64,000 nt of DNA from Diprion similis (Eukaryota > Arthropoda > Insecta > Hymenoptera > Diprionidae), in the NCBI RefSeq assembly GCF_021155765.1, contig NC_060106.1, positions 18,936,031-19,000,030 on the forward strand, given 5' to 3'. Numbering within the stretch: the first letter of the stretch is position 1; each line of letters begins with the position of its first letter. Below the pieces are notes generated by a model. It worked only from the letters and a program-made list of their open reading frames with translations, was not told the origin of the DNA and searched no databases. The position numbers and the translations under genes were made by a program. Shown in pieces: positions 61,019 through 64,000 of this stretch.

Positions 61019-61332
61019 CCCTGGTCAAAATTTCTAAAATACGAATTTTTAGAGAAATTGGAACATTTCGTACCTGTTATTAATTTTGTACCAATTTCTA
61101 AAATATGCATAGTTTTTCGTGAAGTATTGTTGATTTTCTTTAAAGTTTCTAGTATCTTGTAGATATGTTACTGAAAAATTATAAATTTTCATAAAACTCT
61201 ACAAGTTTTTTATGAGAAACTATGCATATTCACATTTTTATAAGCAAACAATTTTCTTGTCGAAAATTGTACGAATTGTTTCAATATTTATGAAAATTCG
61301 TAAAAATATCGTAGAAATTCTGTTCACCAGGG
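61019..61332. mobile_element. MITE-like element with CCCTGGT ends (copy 2)
   Basis: This 314-bp AT-rich element begins CCCTGGTCAAAATTTCTAAA and ends, read on the other strand, CCCTGGTGAACAGAATTTCT. Inner inverted segments are also present (ATATGCATAGTTTTTC near 61104 pairs with GAAACTATGCATATTC near 61215). It has no coding capacity. A similar-sized element with the same terminal CCCTGGTGAA lies at 262-571. The target duplication is unclear, with at most AA on both sides. Confidence 0.6.
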
Positions 61333-61440
61333 AATGGATAAGATACATCATTATTGTATTTGCGATCTCCGTTCTGCCCTCTCTCTCTCATTGTTCGAGA
61401 TTAAGTACGTTTATTTATCCATGTATACTGTTTTGAACAG

Positions 61441-61645
61441 GTTTTGGGTGTATGCCATAAGTGAGAAAGAGTCCATGGTATATGCAAAGGCTTATAGAAA
61501 GCACGTTATTGTCTCGCTGGAGAATCCTCTCGAAGTCAGATACTTTGACTTTGCTTTGACCCGCCTTGAATTTCAAGCAACTGGATGTGCCATTATCACT
61601 CGTAACGATCCTCGAATAACACTTGAGAATCACTTCATAAACTGA
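61441..61645 (+). CDS. possible terminal coding exon of an unrecognised gene (67 codons)
   Basis: The sequence TACTGTTTTGAACAG immediately precedes a frame that is open for 67 codons and stops at 61643-61645. An AATAAA lies about 200 bases later (61852-61857). The product (FWVYAISEKESMVYAKAYRK..., RYFDFALTRLEFQATGCAII, TRNDPRITLENHFIN) has balanced, protein-like composition, unlike the low-complexity frames elsewhere. I do not recognise the family. The preceding exons would lie upstream on the plus strand, but I cannot identify them, so it may be the remnant of a decayed gene. Confidence 0.4.
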
Positions 61646-61986
61646 AAGAAATTGTATTTTTTTAAAAAACATAGAATATCTGTGGATTCAAATCATTGTC
61701 GTTTATAACGTAATTTGAATCAAGATTCGATAGAATCCTTTGATAATCATAGTCCGTATTAAAGTGGTTTTGAAAATTCAATTTTTGAAGGACTGATAAA
61801 AGTGTTTATTATCAGATACAAGTGACAGTTCACTAGGACATAGGAGTGTGCAATAAAGGCTACTGCGGATAAAATCGATTTGAAAAAACGAATTCAATAA
61901 CGTAAAAAATTAAAAATTTTTATTTCTTTGACATAGCTCACTCACTTTATTCGTGTTAATTGTTCGTGCCTCATAAATTGTCTACA

Positions 61987-62919
61987 ATGGAGCGGATGGA
62001 CATGGAAGCGAAGATTAAAACAGAATATCATTTGAGACATCGAATCTGTCAAGTTTGTGAGAACGGATTGAGCAGTATAGACGAGATGAATCTCAGTAGC
62101 TGCGAAACAAGGGTGGATGTTTTGATCGTGCTGTGGCGTTCCTACGAAGAGAATCATATCAAATTGCTTTGCGAGCCGTTTTACGCTCAAGATTCCTCAT
62201 TTTATGTTGACGAAGAGAAATTTGCACAAACCGAGCATAAGTACTTAATAGCGCTCGGGAAATTCAAGAATCACGTGGTAGAGTTGAAGGCAAAAATGTC
62301 TACTTCCAGAAGCGCATTAATCACCGTGGAACCCCCCGCGATCATACAATCGGAACTTCCGGCCATCGATCTACCGAGATTTTCGGGAAAATTCGAAGAT
62401 TGGATTGAATTCAAATATAAATTCCAGTCACTTGTTCTGTCGCGCGGAGAATTATCGGACGCATTGAAAATGCAGTATCTCTTATCCTGTTTGCCAAACG
62501 AAGCTGCCTCACTAGTAAGATATCTTCCGGTCAGCGCAGACCAGTATGAACATGCGTGGAAGATACTTTCAGTCAATTATCAGAAGAATCAGGTGATCGT
62601 CAAAAAACATCTCGACGAACTATTTTCCATAAAACCGATGCAGTCGAAGGCCGCCTCCGAGATGAGTCGTATCATCACAACGACCACGAAAATTCTAAAC
62701 GAGCTAGAAGCTCTCGGCCGGCCGACTAAGTATTGGGACGATATCCTAATACATTTAACGATTGCTCGTCTCGATTCTCAATCGCAGAAGATATGGGAAA
62801 CGCTAGTGGACAACTCGGCAAAGCCTATCGAACAGCCGTCGACGTATGCAGATTTGAAAAAATTCCTTGACATACGACAGTATACCCTTGAATTGTTGGA
62901 ACACGCACGATCTGAATAA
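61987..62919 (+). CDS. BEL/Pao-type Gag-like protein (DUF1759 region), single intact ORF of 310 aa
   Basis: The start is the ATG at 61987 (MERMDMEAKIK); the frame is open further back only to a TTG. Residues 1-110 are charged and helical. Residues 125-300 resemble the DUF1759 portion of BEL/Pao retrotransposon Gag: LPAIDLPRFSGKFEDWIEFK (124-143), F..LV......DA.KMQYLLSCLPNEAASLVRYLP (146-181), and W..L...Y.....IVKKHLDEL. In complete elements this region is followed by a zinc knuckle, aspartic protease, reverse transcriptase, RNase H and integrase. None follows here and I see no flanking LTRs. A polyadenylation signal AATAAA lies at 63039-63044, about 120 bases past the stop. It is either a 5' fragment of an element or a host-recruited gag gene; the intact frame favours the latter only weakly. 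Confidence 0.75.
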   Translation: MERMDMEAKIKTEYHLRHRICQVCENGLSSIDEMNLSSCETRVDVLIVLWRSYEENHIKLLCEPFYAQDSSFYVDEEKFAQTEHKYLIALGKFKNHVVELKAKMSTSRSALITVEPPAIIQSELPAIDLPRFSGKFEDWIEFKYKFQSLVLSRGELSDALKMQYLLSCLPNEAASLVRYLPVSADQYEHAWKILSVNYQKNQVIVKKHLDELFSIKPMQSKAASEMSRIITTTTKILNELEALGRPTKYWDDILIHLTIARLDSQSQKIWETLVDNSAKPIEQPSTYADLKKFLDIRQYTLELLEHARSE

Positions 62920-64000
62920 AAAATTGCGAATCTCAGCAACTCTGAACAGACGTCGCGTCGTCATCAAATCATGTATATAGTTATCGAGAAACTTTATAAT
63001 AGGGATAATGGAACTTTTATTGTCATGCCATTTTGATGAATAAACTTATTTTCTTATCGTCTTTCAATCCTGATATACTGCGAATTATCGGATAAACCTT
63101 TATAATATAATAAATTTCTTTTATTCATTATACTTTACCATGGTTATGTACAAATCAGAATGAAATCATGATTAATATATGTCTAGTGTGTCTATACTGT
63201 ACGATTGTATACATTAATTTAAAGAAGGCGTAGCTTGCTTTAAACGAAAGGGATATAATAAACTGCTTGAATAATATACCAGCAATCCTTATATAATATA
63301 TCTGAATAATTAATGAGATTGCCTGTTGGATTGCCGAATGCGTTTACCACGAAGTAAAAACTGATAAAAATGATACTGCAAGTCAATGATAACGTAAATA
63401 GAATAAGGATCCAAGCTAAGGATCAACACCATCTTGTTGTGGATCTATTATAAGATTTTTGAAGTACGAATGTTTATCTCAACTTCAGATCGAAGGATTA
63501 AACAGTTTTGTACGAAATTTTTTTTTCTACCAAATACGTTAAAAATTGACAACTGCAATGGGATTTATACATACAAGTACAACACTTTCAATCGAAATCT
63601 ATTCAACTCACAAGTGTAATAAATAAAAACGTATTTGGTACATTTTGCGTGGTCAAAATTGCTGCATCTTCAAATTGAAGGTGTAAATGGAAACCGTAAT
63701 TATTATTTGAATAACGATTCAGTGTTCTTATAGCTATAGTTTATGTTACAAGATATTTAAAAATTACTATCTTAATTAGGTATAAACATTTTTTTACTTT
63801 CAACAATAAAACGAATAAAACTGTTGCATTAAATGTACGTATATCTTAACGGAAAATGAATATTTAGCAAAAGTGTGGAGTAAATCAATCTGCGATCATG
63901 CAGACCTTGTATAATTAAATTAATAATAAACTTAATATGAATCGTCATCTTTATAGTACATTTTTTTATATTCAAACGTGACATGCACTTTCTTTAAGAA
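62920..64000. other. AT-rich sequence downstream of the Gag-like ORF
   Basis: After the TAA the same frame stays open for about 38 further codons. This could be a trace of the original Gag continuing past a premature stop. The AATAAA at 63039 fits an mRNA 3' end. Beyond 63100 I see no gene or recognisable repeat. Confidence 0.45.

Overview
The window is eukaryotic and almost certainly from an insect. It is AT-rich, full of homopolymers and microsatellites, and has short exons with GT-AG junctions separated by multi-kilobase introns. The encoded proteins resemble insect families: an ERC/Bruchpilot active-zone protein, a Neuralized-like SOCS-box protein and a BEL/Pao-type Gag. CCTAA/TTAGG telomere-type pentamers also occur. 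A hymenopteran is plausible, but the sequence alone does not prove it. No bacterial genes, CRISPR arrays, rRNA or tRNA were found.

Positions 1-54000 are dominated by one minus-strand gene, the 5' part of bruchpilot (brp; ELKS/CAST/ERC family). Seven coding exons fit together with matching phases: 53803-53024, 30205-30056, 26533-26437, 20628-20573, 11415-10678, 1926-1759 and 1581-1414. They encode 719 codons, and the gene runs off the left edge. An eighth possible cassette exon (17385-17257, 43 codons) would keep the frame. The first intron is about 22.8 kb. The introns hold simple repeats and several inverted-repeat elements that look like MITEs. The clearest is a 605-bp element at 34276-34880 with about 165-bp arms and a TA duplication.

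Positions 54000-59100 are intergenic and include a GC/CpG-rich block (about 55800-56560) that is the best candidate for the brp promoter or upstream non-coding exon. Positions 60344-59148 hold a complete three-exon minus-strand Neuralized-like gene (263 aa; NHR domain plus C-terminal SOCS box), most like NEURL2/Ozz.

At the right end, on the plus strand, are a possible terminal exon of an unrecognised gene (61441-61645) and an intact 310-aa ORF (61987-62919). This ORF resembles the DUF1759 region of BEL/Pao Gag but has no visible protease, reverse transcriptase or LTRs. It is either a truncated retroelement or a domesticated gag gene. Brp organises presynaptic release sites, NEURL2-type proteins are substrate adaptors of Cullin-RING ubiquitin ligases, and no functional link between the neighbours is evident.

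The strongest novelty candidates are: the Gag-derived single ORF; the long hairpin element inside the neuronal brp intron; two small repeat families each with two copies in the window; the large low-complexity exon inserted in the Brp coiled coil; and an interstitial TTAGG array with duplicated flanks.
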